From positions 1-56,990 of the forward strand of contig CAJXWO010000012.1 of NCBI GenBank assembly GCA_913062865.1: DNA of 56,990 nt, read 5' to 3'. This document shows positions 26,133 to 35,231 of this stretch, piece after piece; the stretch's first letter is position 1; every line of letters begins with the position of its first letter. Source of the DNA: an uncultured Paracoccaceae bacterium (lineage in GTDB: Bacteria > Pseudomonadota > Alphaproteobacteria > Rhodobacterales > Rhodobacteraceae). The translations under genes were made by a program, and so were the position numbers. A model generated the notes under the pieces. That model was given only the letters and a program-made list of their open reading frames with translations. It had not been told where the DNA came from and did no database searches.

Positions 26133-26250
26133 TGCTGGGGTGTGTACCTGCGGAACGCTAACGGAGTCATAGTGTTGCGGTTCCCCACCCGCAAGGGGCG
26201 CAGAAAAAATCGGGAATTGAAGGGACTGGGGCCCGGTCTAACTTCGGCCC

Positions 26251-27477
26251 ATGAACGATGCCCTGACCCGTTTCCCTCCGACCCGAACCGCCGCACTCGA
26301 GCGGCTGTCAGAGTTCGTGCCCAAGGCGGGCCGCGCCTACGCGACGAACCGCAACTACGATCTTGGACCCGGCGGCCATCACCATGTCTCGCAACTGTCG
26401 CCCTATCTGCGCCACCGGCTTCTGACCGAGGAAGAGGTGCTGCAGGCGGTGCTGGGCCACTACGCCCTCTCCTCGGCCGAGAAATTCGTGCAAGAGGTCG
26501 TCTGGCGCACCTATTGGAAGGGCTGGCTGGAACTGCGCCCCTCGGTCTGGGACATGTACCAGGCCGACCTGACCCGCGCCTGGGACCGGGTGCAGACCGA
26601 AAGCGGCCTGCGCCGGGAATGGGAAGCGGCCTGCATGGGCGAGACCGGCATCGACGCCTTCGACCACTGGGCCCATGAACTTGTCCAGACGGGCTACCTG
26701 CACAACCATGCGCGGATGTGGTTTGCCTCGATCTGGGTCTTCACCCTGCGCCTGCCGTGGGAGCTGGGGGCGGATTTCTTCCTGCGCCATCTGCTCGACG
26801 GCGACGCGGCGTCGAACACGCTGGGCTGGCGCTGGGTTGCGGGTCTGCAGACCCAGGGAAAAACCTATCTCGCCCGCCCCGACAACATCGCAAAATACAC
26901 CGAAGGCCGGTTCAAGCCCGCGGGGCTGGCTAGTTTCGCGGCCCCGCTCGACGGCCCGCCCCATCCTCCGCGGCAGGACCCGCCGGTGGGCGACAGCCTC
27001 GATCCGGGCAAACCGTCGGTCCTGCTTCTAACGGACGATGACCTGAGCCCCGGCTTTCTGTTCGATGCCGGGCTCGACCCGACGGCAACAGGGGTCTTCA
27101 CCGCCCGGGCCGAGGCCACGCCCCTGCAGCTTGCGGATCACGTGCATGTCTTCATGGACGGCGCCTTTGATGACGTGGCGGCCCGCTGGGGCGACAGGCT
27201 GGGCGAGGTGAGCCGTTTGACCAGCGCGCAAGAAATCGTCGATTGGGCCCGGGCGCACGGCGCAGAGCAGGTCGTGACCCCCCATGCGCCGGTCGGCGCC
27301 ACAGCCCGCGCGCTCGACAGGGCCGAGGCGCTCACGGACGATGCAGGCATGCGCCTTGTCCGGTGCTTGCGCGACTACGATGCCGGGGCCTGGCCCCACG
27401 CGACCCACGGGTTCTTCCGCTTCAAGGAAAAGATCCCCCGGATCGTGGGCCGTATCAAGGGCCTGCGCGCCGCCTGA
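26251..27477 (+). CDS. Photolyase/cryptochrome-like FAD protein with apparently permuted domains
   Basis: A 408-residue protein. Residues ~1-235 match the FAD-binding helical domain normally found at the C-terminus of photolyases: NYDLGPGGHHHVSQLSPYLR, QEVVWRTYWKGWLELRPSVW, GYLHNHARMWFASIWVFTLR and NTLGWRWVAGLQTQGKTYLA. Residues ~250-400 form an alpha/beta domain beginning PSVLLLTDDDLSPG, ending LRDYDAGAWPHATHGFFRFK. It has the make-up of the antenna/Rossmann domain that normally comes first. The order is therefore reversed. FAD binding is well supported; DNA repair versus light sensing is open. It stands alone between clpP and hemA. Confidence 0.8.
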   Translation: MNDALTRFPPTRTAALERLSEFVPKAGRAYATNRNYDLGPGGHHHVSQLSPYLRHRLLTEEEVLQAVLGHYALSSAEKFVQEVVWRTYWKGWLELRPSVWDMYQADLTRAWDRVQTESGLRREWEAACMGETGIDAFDHWAHELVQTGYLHNHARMWFASIWVFTLRLPWELGADFFLRHLLDGDAASNTLGWRWVAGLQTQGKTYLARPDNIAKYTEGRFKPAGLASFAAPLDGPPHPPRQDPPVGDSLDPGKPSVLLLTDDDLSPGFLFDAGLDPTATGVFTARAEATPLQLADHVHVFMDGAFDDVAARWGDRLGEVSRLTSAQEIVDWARAHGAEQVVTPHAPVGATARALDRAEALTDDAGMRLVRCLRDYDAGAWPHATHGFFRFKEKIPRIVGRIKGLRAA

Positions 27478-27495
27478 TCCGGCCATGGACGCAAG

Positions 27496-27522
27496 AAAAA
27501 ACCCCGGGTCCAGAACCCGGGG
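27496..27522 (-). terminator. Intrinsic terminator of hemA
   Basis: On the minus strand: arms CCCCGGGT and ACCCGGGG with a five-base loop, followed by TTTTTT, 45 bases past the hemA stop. It also separates hemA from the convergent photolyase-like gene. Confidence 0.85.
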
Positions 27523-27566
27523 CGAAGGCGCGGAAAGGGCGGCTGCCCAGACCGGGGAGCGTTGGT

Positions 27567-28790
27567 TTACTGCGCCGCCATGGGCAGGCGGGCCAGCTTG
27601 CATTCAGCCCAGAGCGTCTCGAGCGCGCCGACAAGCCGGTCCATGTCCTCGGCCGTGTGGACCGGTGACGGGGTGATGCGCAGCCGCTCTGTCCCCTTGG
27701 GCACGGTCGGATAATTGATGGGCTGAATGTAGATGCCGTGCTCGGCCAACAGCCGGTCACTGATCCATTTGCACTTGACCGGGTCGCCCACCATCACCGG
27801 GATGATGTGGCTGGGGTTTGGGATATGCGGGATCCCGATCGCGTCAAGCCGCGCGCGCAGCTGGGCCACGCGATCCTTCTGCCCCTCGCGTTCGGTGCGG
27901 GACTGCTTGAGATGCTTGATCGACGCCACCGCACCCGCGGCCACGGCGGGCGGCAACGCGGTGGTGAAGATGAAGCCCGATGCAAAGCTGCGCACGAAAT
28001 CGCAGATTTCCGAGGACGCGGCGATATAGCCGCCGACCACGCCAAAGGCCTTGCCGAGGGTGCCCTGGAGGATGTCCACCCGGTCCATGACGCCATCGCG
28101 TTCGGCCACGCCCGCCCCGCGGGGGCCATACATGCCCACGGCATGGACCTCGTCGAGGTAGGTCAGTGCGTTGTATTTCTCGGCCAGGTCGCAGATCGCG
28201 CCGATCGGAGCGATGTCGCCATCCATGGAATAGACCGATTCAAAGGCGATGAGCTTTGGCCGCTCCAGCGGCAGAGCTTTGAGATACGCCTCCAGGTCCT
28301 CGAGATCGTTGTGTTTCCAGATGATCCGCTCGGCCTTGGAATGGCGGATGCCCTCGATCATCGACGCATGGTTCAACGCATCCGACAGCACCACGCAACC
28401 GGGGATCTTGGCCGCCAGCGTGCCCAGCGACGCCCAGTTCGACACATAGCCGCTGGTGAACAGCAGCGCGGCCTCCTTGCCATGCAGATCGGCCAGCTCG
28501 GCCTCGAGCGCGACATGGTCATGGGTCGTGCCCGAGATGTTGCGCGTGCCCCCTGCGCCGGCGCCGCAGCGGTCGAGCGCACCATGCATCGCAGCCAGAA
28601 CATCAGGGTGCTGGCCCATGCCCAGATAGTCGTTCGAGCACCAGATGGTCACATCCCGCGTGCCCTCTGCCCCGCGCCACTCGGCCTTGGGGAAATCGCC
28701 CAGACGACGCTCCAGATCGGCGAAAACGCGGTAGTTTCCCTGGTCGCGCAGGGTGTCCAGCGCGTCGGTGAAGTAAGCCTGATAATCCAT
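27567..28790 (-). CDS. hemA: 5-aminolevulinate synthase
   Basis: A 407-residue PLP enzyme that condenses glycine and succinyl-CoA to 5-aminolevulinate, the first committed step of haem synthesis in alphaproteobacteria (C4 pathway). PLP lysine in [16 protein letters not shown]; cofactor Asp/His region [18 protein letters not shown]; substrate region [19 protein letters not shown]. It begins 61 bases after the soxF stop in the same direction, so read-through from the sox operon is possible. The gap is too short to exclude a separate promoter. It fits the haem demand of the sox cytochromes. Confidence 0.96.
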   Translation of the reverse strand: MDYQAYFTDALDTLRDQGNYRVFADLERRLGDFPKAEWRGAEGTRDVTIWCSNDYLGMGQHPDVLAAMHGALDRCGAGAGGTRNISGTTHDHVALEAELADLHGKEAALLFTSGYVSNWASLGTLAAKIPGCVVLSDALNHASMIEGIRHSKAERIIWKHNDLEDLEAYLKALPLERPKLIAFESVYSMDGDIAPIGAICDLAEKYNALTYLDEVHAVGMYGPRGAGVAERDGVMDRVDILQGTLGKAFGVVGGYIAASSEICDFVRSFASGFIFTTALPPAVAAGAVASIKHLKQSRTEREGQKDRVAQLRARLDAIGIPHIPNPSHIIPVMVGDPVKCKWISDRLLAEHGIYIQPINYPTVPKGTERLRITPSPVHTAEDMDRLVGALETLWAECKLARLPMAAQ

Positions 28791-28851
28791 GATGGCCTTT
28801 CAGCGATAGCAGGATCCGCGCCACGCAGGGGCGGCGCGGACCCGTTTGCGA

Positions 28852-30114
28852 TTAGCCGAACATGTCCGACGTGATGCCGGCATACCAGCCGACCGACTCT
28901 TCGAAGGTCGCCTTGCGCAGCGCGGCGTCCTCGCCCGTCTGGCTGATGAAGCCGTCGACCTTGGCGATCTTCTCGTCCGTCGCCTCGTAGGTCGCGCCCA
29001 CCTTGACGCCGTCATTGGTGTCGATCAGCGACCAGCAGGTGTTCGAGAACTTGGCCGGGAAAACGCGGCTGCCCGTCAGCGCGCCACGGATCGCCATCGA
29101 CGCGACCTTGGCCTGGCTGTTGGCCGAGAAGCCCGATTTCGGCATGTCGCCTTGGTTGGTCGCGTCGCCCAGCACATGGATATTCTCGTCGACGCGGCTC
29201 TGCATGGTGTGACCGGATACCGGGGCCCAGTTGCCTTCGGTGATGCCGGCCATGTCGCAGATGCGACCGGCCTTCTGCGCGGGGATCACATTGCAGACAT
29301 CGACCTTTTCCACCGTGCCGTCGATATCGACTTCCATCGTCGCCGGGTTGACCGACACGTTGGCGCCGCCGAAATCCGGGCCGACCCGCTCGATCATGCC
29401 GGCGTAATGCCTGTTCCAGCCTTCTTCGAACAGCGCCTGCTTGGAGAACTTGGCTTTCGGGTCGATCAGCAGGATCTTTGCCGTCGGGTTCTCTGACTTG
29501 AGCTTGTGCGCCACCATCGAGATCCGCTCATACGGCCCGGGCGGGCAGCGATAGGGATTGGGCGGGGCGATCATGGCAAAGCGACCGCCCTCGGGCATCG
29601 CTTCGATCTGACGCTTGAGCAGTTCGGTCTGGCTGCCTGCCTTGTAGGCGTGCGGCATCGCGTTCTGCGCCTTCACGTCCCAGCCCGGGATCGCGCCTTC
29701 GACAAAGTCGATGCCGGGCGACAGCACCAGACGGTCGTAGGGCACAGCCCCGCCACCGGCCAGCGACACCGTCTTGGCGTCGCGGTCGATCCCCACGGCC
29801 CAGTCATGGACCACGTTGATGCCGTATTCCGCGGCAAGGTTGCCGTAGGAATGCGCCAGCGAGTTCAGTTCACGGAAGCCGCCGATATAGAGGTTCGAGA
29901 AATAGCAGGTGTAGTAGGTGCGGGTGGGTTCGATCAGCGTGACGTCGATCTCACCATTGCTGTCCTTGGCCAGGTAACGCGCCGCGGTCGCACCGCCGGT
30001 GCCGCCGCCCACCACCACGACGCGGGGCGTCGCCTGGGCCTTGACCATGGGTGCAGCCAGCGTCGCCGATGCGGCGGTCGCGGCGCCCAGGAACGTTCTT
30101 CTGTTCAGTTTCAT
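28852..30114 (-). CDS. soxF: SoxF flavocytochrome c sulfide dehydrogenase, flavoprotein subunit
   Basis: A 420-residue periplasmic FAD protein. Twin-arginine signal NRRTFLGAATAASATLAAPM; FAD loop RVVVVGGGTGGATAARYLA. Two Cys in the positions of the FccB redox disulfide (PYRCPPGPYER and VDVCNVIPAQKAG), and GDATNQGDMPKSGFSANSQA. FccB homologues oxidise sulfide to polysulfide and pass electrons to the diheme partner SoxE. The start is taken at MKLNRR (30114), giving a proper Tat signal. It is the last sox gene, 31 bases after soxE. Confidence 0.93.
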   Translation of the reverse strand: MKLNRRTFLGAATAASATLAAPMVKAQATPRVVVVGGGTGGATAARYLAKDSNGEIDVTLIEPTRTYYTCYFSNLYIGGFRELNSLAHSYGNLAAEYGINVVHDWAVGIDRDAKTVSLAGGGAVPYDRLVLSPGIDFVEGAIPGWDVKAQNAMPHAYKAGSQTELLKRQIEAMPEGGRFAMIAPPNPYRCPPGPYERISMVAHKLKSENPTAKILLIDPKAKFSKQALFEEGWNRHYAGMIERVGPDFGGANVSVNPATMEVDIDGTVEKVDVCNVIPAQKAGRICDMAGITEGNWAPVSGHTMQSRVDENIHVLGDATNQGDMPKSGFSANSQAKVASMAIRGALTGSRVFPAKFSNTCWSLIDTNDGVKVGATYEATDEKIAKVDGFISQTGEDAALRKATFEESVGWYAGITSDMFG

Positions 30115-30145
30115 GGGGTCCTCCTCCCTTTTTGGGGCCTCGTGA

Positions 30146-30856
30146 TTAGTCGAGACCTCCGAAATATGCAGCAAGCGCCGCAATCTCTTCATCCGTCAAG
30201 CGGCTTGCCATCATCTGCATGACGGGATGCGGCCTTATCTTTTCTTTATAGGCATGCATAGCGATGACGAAATCCTCTTCCGGCCAGTTGTTGATCGCCG
30301 GGATACCGTCATTGTCGCCATCCCGCTGGTGGCAGGTCTGGCATTCACTGGACAGGTATTCACCATAGGCCGGATCCCCCACGATCGCCAGAATCTCCGG
30401 CGCGAGCTCCACCTCGCGCGGCACGGCGGTCGGCGCGGATTCGGGAATGTTTTGCGGGTTGTCGGAATAGATCCGCAGGTAGGCGATCACATCCGCGCGG
30501 TCCTGCGGGTCCTTGAGCCCGCGAAAACCCATATTCGTACCGCTGACCAGCGCCTTGGGATTCTCGAGATAGGCATCGAGCGTCCGGAATGACCAGACCA
30601 GCCCATCGTTGCCCGCGCGCTGGATGCCCTCTGAATAGCGGGTGAAATCCTCGACCGCCGCGGCCTTGCGTCCGAAGACGCCGTTCAACTGCGGGCCGAC
30701 GCGGTTCTTGGCCCCTTCACCCACCTGGTGACATCCGGCGCAAAGCCGCCACAGATCTGCACCACGATCGGTATCACCCAACGGAGCGGTGTCCTCCTGT
30801 GCCGCGGCGGCGCTGGTCAGCGCCGCCACGATCAAGGCTGAAAGACGCACACTCAC
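30146..30856 (-). CDS. soxE: SoxE diheme cytochrome c
   Basis: A 236-residue periplasmic cytochrome with a signal peptide and two haem c sites: CAGCH (~39) and CQTCH (~173). Methionine-ligand candidates lie near NMGFRGLKD and QMMASRL. It is the electron-accepting partner of SoxF. The GTG start lies three bases after the soxD stop. Its first domain resembles the C-terminal domain of SoxD (LNGVFGRKAAAVEDF versus LNGIVGHPIGAIEGF), a sign of a shared cytochrome module. Confidence 0.9.
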   Translation of the reverse strand: MSVRLSALIVAALTSAAAAQEDTAPLGDTDRGADLWRLCAGCHQVGEGAKNRVGPQLNGVFGRKAAAVEDFTRYSEGIQRAGNDGLVWSFRTLDAYLENPKALVSGTNMGFRGLKDPQDRADVIAYLRIYSDNPQNIPESAPTAVPREVELAPEILAIVGDPAYGEYLSSECQTCHQRDGDNDGIPAINNWPEEDFVIAMHAYKEKIRPHPVMQMMASRLTDEEIAALAAYFGGLD

Positions 30857-30859
30857 GGA

Positions 30860-32062
30860 TTACTCCGAGAAGCTCTGGAGATATGCCGTCACTGCGGCGA
30901 TATCGTCTTCCTTGCGCAGTCCGGCAAAGGACATCTTGGTGCCCTTGGCATAGCCCCGCGGATCCGCGAGGAACGCGGCCAGCTCTTCCTCGGTCCAGAC
31001 CTTGCCCTCGGCGTTCAGCTCTTCGAACACCTTGGAGTACCGGAAGCCCTCGATCGCGCCGATCGGGTGACCCACGATGCCGTTCAGGATCGGACCGGTC
31101 CGGTTCTTGGCACCCTCGCCCACCTGGTGGCAGGACTGGCACTTCCTGAACACCTTCTCGCCGTCGGCGACCAGCTCGGGATCGAGCGCGGCACCGCCGG
31201 TGGCGGCCGCTTCCGCGGCAGGGGCGTCGGCGGCGGGCTCTGCCGCAGCCATCTGCACCTCTTCGGTCTCGGCGGCGGGCGCCTCTTCAGCCATAGCCTC
31301 GTCCTCGTTGCCCTCGTCCGGGGTCACGTCGAGAACCGTGGCGCGCATGGTGATCTCGACCGAGTCCTTGCAGTTTTCCATGCAGGGCTCATTGGTCCAG
31401 AAATGCGCTTCGGTCTCTTCGCGGTCGTCGAGGATGAAGCCGTCGGCATTGGGCATCTCGACCTCAAGGAAGTTCTCGTTCGACAGAACGAAATCGTCAT
31501 CCACCAGGTAGTTGGAATAGATGATGTAGGCGGTGATCGCGTACACCTCGTCCGCTGTCAGGCTCTGGGCATTGCCGAAGGGCATGGACCGGTTGACGTA
31601 ATCCCACACGGTCGACAAGTACGGCCAGTACGAGCCCACGGTCTTGAGCGGATCCTCATGGGCAAGCGTGCCGTCGCCGCCGGCCAGCTTGGGCCAGTTT
31701 CCAACGCCCTCGGCAAAATCGCCATGGCAGGCCGCGCAATGCTCGGAGAACAGCATCTCGCCATCCAGAACCGAGCCGGACCCCTCGGGCAGTCCGGTCC
31801 CGTCCGGGCTGACATCGAGGTCCCAGGCGGCGATTTCCTGCGGCAGCGCCTCGCGGCCGATGCCGAACCGGCCCTGCGACGCCGCAGGTTCTGCGAAGGC
31901 CGCCATGAACATCAGGTCGGGGTTCGACGGCGCCTCGGCGTTCATCACCGGGGCGTTGTCGGGCAGGTCCGCCACGTTGCGATCGGCGAAATTGTAGGCG
32001 CCGGTCAGCAGAACGGCCGTACCGACGGCCACGCCGCCATAGAGATTAAGAGACTTCGACAT
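30860..32062 (-). CDS. soxD: SoxD diheme cytochrome c subunit of sulfane dehydrogenase
   Basis: A 400-residue cytochrome partner of SoxC. N-terminal hydrophobic signal (LYGGVAVGTAVLLTGAYNF), haem sites CAACH (~114) and CQSCH (~316), and between them an acidic Ala/Glu/Pro linker of ~50 residues (EDEAMAEEAPAAETEEVQMA onward). SoxCD removes six electrons from the sulfane sulfur bound to SoxY. Its start overlaps the soxC stop by 17 bases, so translation is likely coupled. Confidence 0.93.
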   Translation of the reverse strand: MSKSLNLYGGVAVGTAVLLTGAYNFADRNVADLPDNAPVMNAEAPSNPDLMFMAAFAEPAASQGRFGIGREALPQEIAAWDLDVSPDGTGLPEGSGSVLDGEMLFSEHCAACHGDFAEGVGNWPKLAGGDGTLAHEDPLKTVGSYWPYLSTVWDYVNRSMPFGNAQSLTADEVYAITAYIIYSNYLVDDDFVLSNENFLEVEMPNADGFILDDREETEAHFWTNEPCMENCKDSVEITMRATVLDVTPDEGNEDEAMAEEAPAAETEEVQMAAAEPAADAPAAEAAATGGAALDPELVADGEKVFRKCQSCHQVGEGAKNRTGPILNGIVGHPIGAIEGFRYSKVFEELNAEGKVWTEEELAAFLADPRGYAKGTKMSFAGLRKEDDIAAVTAYLQSFSE

Positions 32063-33326
32063 TTTCTGCCTCTCCGCTTTCCTTCACCCACCAGGTCTGG
32101 ATGCAGTTGTTGTGGTAGATCGAGTTCAGGCCGCGCACTTCGCGCAGCATTGCCTTGGTCGGCTGGACATAGCCGGTGTCGTCGCGCGCGCGCGACTGCA
32201 GCAGCATTTCCGAACCGTCCCAGTTGACGTCCAGGTAGAACCGGCTCAGCGCCATGGGCTGGCCCGGCGCGGCCAGGCGCGCCTCTTGCCAGGTCATGCC
32301 ACCGTCCATCGACACGTCGACGCCGGTGATCGCGCCGCGGCCCGACCAGGCCAGACCCGTGATGACCAAGGGCCCCGGGCCGTGCTTGATCGGCGACTGG
32401 GGGCTGGGCGAGGTGACGACCGACTTGGCGTCCATGGCCCAGGTCCACTTGCGGCTCGTGCCATCCGCCAGCGTGTCGGTGTATTTCGAGGTCTCTTCGC
32501 GGCTTTCCACGGCAGAGGTCTTGACCTCGACCCGGCGCAGCCACTTCACCCACATGTTGCCTTCCCAGCCGGGAACGACCAGGCGGACCGGGTAGCCGTG
32601 TTCCTTGCGCAGCGCCTCGCCATTGGCCTTGAACGCCACCAGCACGTCGTCCATCGCCTTTTCCATCGGGATCGAGCGACCGTTCGACGACGCATCGGCA
32701 CCTTCGACGTAAATCCACTTGTCCGCCAGGTCGCCCGCAGCATCAAGCCCGGCCTCTTCCAGCAGGGTGCGCAGGGGCACGCCGGTGTATTCCATGTTGT
32801 GGATCATGCCATGTGTGAACTGCGCGCCGTTCAGCTGTGCGCCCGCCCATTCCATGCCGGTATTCGCCGCGCATTCGCAGAAATAGACGTGGTTCTCACG
32901 CGGGAAGCGCTCCAGATCGGCGTAGGTGAAGACCAGCGGCTGGTCCACCAGGCCGTTGATCATCAGCCGGTAGTCTTCCTTGCGCAGCTCGATCGCGCCA
33001 GAATGGTGACGCTCGAAGGCGCAACCCTGGGGGGTGATCGTGCCGTCCAGCGCGTGGATCGGGGTGAAGTTGATCGACGAGATCGTGTCGGCGGTCAGCC
33101 ATTCCACGTTCCGGCGGATCACATCGCTTTCGAATTCGATGGGCAGACCATAAGGGGTGGCGTCCACGCCATCGCCCAGGCCCATGGCCCAATCCTGGGT
33201 TTCCGTGATCAGCGGATCGGGCGCTGCACCCGATGCGCTTGCGGCAACCGAACCGGCCCCCATCGCCGCGGCACCGGCCAGAAACTGGCGGCGCGATGGC
33301 TGTTTGCCTTTGAAGCTGGCTGTCAT
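32046..33326 (-). CDS. soxC: SoxC molybdenum-containing sulfane dehydrogenase
   Basis: A 426-residue member of the sulfite oxidase fold. Tat signal PSRRQFLAGAAAMGAGSVAA; molybdopterin-coordinating Cys in HVYFCECAANTGMEWAG; basic pocket GYPVRLVVPGWEGNMWVKWL; dimerisation domain in the C-terminal third (ending NNCIQTWWVKESGEAENVEV). The enzyme acts with SoxD on SoxY-bound sulfur, not free sulfite. It is preceded by a short gap containing an ATTC-N8-GAAT inverted repeat. Confidence 0.95.
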   Translation of the reverse strand: MTASFKGKQPSRRQFLAGAAAMGAGSVAASASGAAPDPLITETQDWAMGLGDGVDATPYGLPIEFESDVIRRNVEWLTADTISSINFTPIHALDGTITPQGCAFERHHSGAIELRKEDYRLMINGLVDQPLVFTYADLERFPRENHVYFCECAANTGMEWAGAQLNGAQFTHGMIHNMEYTGVPLRTLLEEAGLDAAGDLADKWIYVEGADASSNGRSIPMEKAMDDVLVAFKANGEALRKEHGYPVRLVVPGWEGNMWVKWLRRVEVKTSAVESREETSKYTDTLADGTSRKWTWAMDAKSVVTSPSPQSPIKHGPGPLVITGLAWSGRGAITGVDVSMDGGMTWQEARLAAPGQPMALSRFYLDVNWDGSEMLLQSRARDDTGYVQPTKAMLREVRGLNSIYHNNCIQTWWVKESGEAENVEVS

Positions 33327-33354
33327 TGTCCTTTGCTCCTTTTCAAATCACCGC

Positions 33355-33370
33355 ATTCGTCGACACGAAT
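33355..33370. promoter_or_regulatory. ATTC-N8-GAAT inverted repeat between soxB and soxC
   Basis: ATTCGTCGACACGAAT lies in the 83-base soxB-soxC gap; arms CATTCGT and ACGAATG (33354-33371) are perfect. It matches the ATTC-N8-GAAT form that I recall for the persulfide-responsive repressor SqrR, and the site before soxX. It could equally be an mRNA stem-loop, since it sits inside the operon. Confidence 0.5.
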
Positions 33371-33409
33371 GGGTAAGCCAAAAAAAGTGATCGGGTGGCC
33401 CGGGCGCGC

Positions 33410-35107
33410 TTAGACGCCCTTGACCTTGACCGACGTGTTTTCCGACACGGAAACCGTGCCTTGCTTGCGGATATGGCTTTCGACCACGTCCCAGATCTGC
33501 GGGCCTTCGGTGCCCTCGTTGACGCTGGCCCAACCGGCGACGACATAGGTCTTGGCCGGGTCGATCGGCTCGCCTGTCGAAAGCAGCGTCAGGTCGGAAA
33601 TCCGGCTGCCCATCGGCTGCGAGACGTCGATCGAGTAGCCCATGCCGCCGATGCGGACCATGTCCCCGCCCTGCTGGTAGTAGGGGTCGGGGTTGAACAG
33701 GTTGTCGCCCACATCCTCGAGAATGGTGTGGATGAACTCGCCCGTCATCTCGGTGCGGTAGGCCTTGCCATAGGTCATCGAGGTGACGTTCCAGATGTCT
33801 TCGCGGGTGATGTCCTGGCCGGGCAGGATCGACGGCCCCCAGCGCACGCCGGGCGACATGGCGATGTCGGCCTCGCGCTCGCTCAGCAGCGCGTCACAGA
33901 TCAGGTCGTCCCACGATCCGTTGAAGTTGCCGCGGCGGTAGAGCAGGCTGTCGGTCTGGCCGATCACCTCGGTCAGCTCGGCCTCGAAGGGCGCGCGCTG
34001 CTCGTCGATGACAGCGGCAACCTCGGCATCGGGTTCGATCACGTCCGAGAAGATCGGGATCAACTTGGTGCGGAAGCCCATCATCTTGCCGTTCTGAACG
34101 TCCAGATCGACGCGGCTGACGAATTTGCCGTTAGAGCCGCTGGCGATGATGATCGTGTCGCCCACCAGCACCGGCTCGGGCAGCGCGTCATGGGTGTGGC
34201 CGGACAGGATCACGTCGATGCCGGTGACGATGCCCGCCATCTTCTTGTCCACGTCAAAGCCGTTGTGGCTCAGGCAGACGACCAGTTCGGCACCAGCGGC
34301 GCGCACTTCGTCGACCATGGACTGCATGTTTTCGTCGCGGATGCCAAAGCTGAAATCCGGGAACATCCAGCCCGGGTTCGCGATGGGCATGTAGGGGAAG
34401 GCCTGGCCGATCACGGCGATCTTGGTGCCGCCGCGCTCGAACATCTCGTAAGGCGGGAATTCGGCCGCGGGCTCATCCCACATCGCATCAAAGATGTTCT
34501 GGCCCAGTGCAGCGTAGGGCAGGCCCTCGACCAGTTCGCGGACGCGATCCTGGCCCAGGGTGAATTCCCAATGGAACGTCATCGCGTCGGGCTTGAGCGC
34601 GTTCATGACGTTGACCATGTCCTGGCCTTCGGTGTGGTAGCAGGTATAACTGCCGTGCCAGGTGTCGCCGCCATCCAGAAGCAGCGCGTCCGGGCGGTCG
34701 GCGCGGATCGCATTGATGACAGTCGCCACGCGGTCCAGCCCGCCGACGCGGCCGTATTCCTGGGCCAGCGACGCGAAATCGTTATAGGTCAGCGCGTAAT
34801 GGGACGGCGAGCCATCCTCGATGCCGTAAAGCCTGCGGAACTCGGCACCGGTGATATGCGGCACGGCCCCCTTGTTGTCGCCCACGCCGATATTGATCTC
34901 GGGCTCGCGGAAATAGATCGGCTTCGTCTGCGCATGGATGTCGGTGACATGGATCAGGGTCACGTTGCCGAAGGTGTCGAATTCCAGCAGCTGGTCCTGC
35001 GTCAGCGCCTGCTGCGCGGCCAGCTTGGCCCAGTTGCCGAAGCCGCTTGCGCCATAAAGCGCCGAGGCAGCCATCGAAACCTGCAGAAAATCGCGTCTCG
35101 AGATCAT
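33410..35107 (-). CDS. soxB: SoxB sulfate thiol hydrolase (dimanganese)
   Basis: A 565-residue enzyme of the 5'-nucleotidase fold that cuts sulfate off SoxY-cysteine-S-sulfate. Tat signal SRRDFLQVSMAASALYGASG. Metal ligands in VTDIHAQTKP, GGDTWHGSYTCY, CLSHNGFDVDK and SGHTHDALPEP. Full normal length. Its start lies 124 bases after soxA, beyond a strong terminator and a palindrome, so it may have a separate promoter. Confidence 0.96.
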   Translation of the reverse strand: MISRRDFLQVSMAASALYGASGFGNWAKLAAQQALTQDQLLEFDTFGNVTLIHVTDIHAQTKPIYFREPEINIGVGDNKGAVPHITGAEFRRLYGIEDGSPSHYALTYNDFASLAQEYGRVGGLDRVATVINAIRADRPDALLLDGGDTWHGSYTCYHTEGQDMVNVMNALKPDAMTFHWEFTLGQDRVRELVEGLPYAALGQNIFDAMWDEPAAEFPPYEMFERGGTKIAVIGQAFPYMPIANPGWMFPDFSFGIRDENMQSMVDEVRAAGAELVVCLSHNGFDVDKKMAGIVTGIDVILSGHTHDALPEPVLVGDTIIIASGSNGKFVSRVDLDVQNGKMMGFRTKLIPIFSDVIEPDAEVAAVIDEQRAPFEAELTEVIGQTDSLLYRRGNFNGSWDDLICDALLSEREADIAMSPGVRWGPSILPGQDITREDIWNVTSMTYGKAYRTEMTGEFIHTILEDVGDNLFNPDPYYQQGGDMVRIGGMGYSIDVSQPMGSRISDLTLLSTGEPIDPAKTYVVAGWASVNEGTEGPQIWDVVESHIRKQGTVSVSENTSVKVKGV

Positions 35108-35157
35108 GGGTTCAGTTTCCTTGTTCGTCGTGCCCGGTCGGGCCGCCGGTCACGCAG

Positions 35158-35175
35158 CACACATGCGCATGTGTG
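35158..35175. promoter_or_regulatory. 18-base perfect palindrome upstream of soxB
   Basis: CACACATGCGCATGTGTG is fully self-complementary. On the minus strand it is preceded by ATT, giving an ATTCACA half-site like those at soxX and soxV/soxS. It lies 51 bases before the soxB start and after the soxA terminator, where an operator for an internal soxB promoter would be expected. No loop is possible, so a protein-binding site is more likely than an RNA hairpin. Confidence 0.5.
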
Positions 35176-35190
35176 AATGGGTTTCTGTCG

Positions 35191-35222
35191 AAAAACCCCG
35201 CGCCAATCGGCTTGGCGCGGGG
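35191..35222 (-). terminator. Strong intrinsic terminator between soxA and soxB
   Basis: On the minus strand: eleven-base arms CCCCGCGCCAA and TTGGCGCGGGG with a five-base loop, followed by TTTTT, 10 bases after the soxA stop. It should stop much of the transcription coming from soxX. Confidence 0.88.
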
Positions 35223-35231
35223 CCCTCGGGA

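Noticed and set aside
33395..35176. Long plus-strand open frame opposite soxB
   Set aside because: Shadow frame; the soxB ligands are all on the minus strand.
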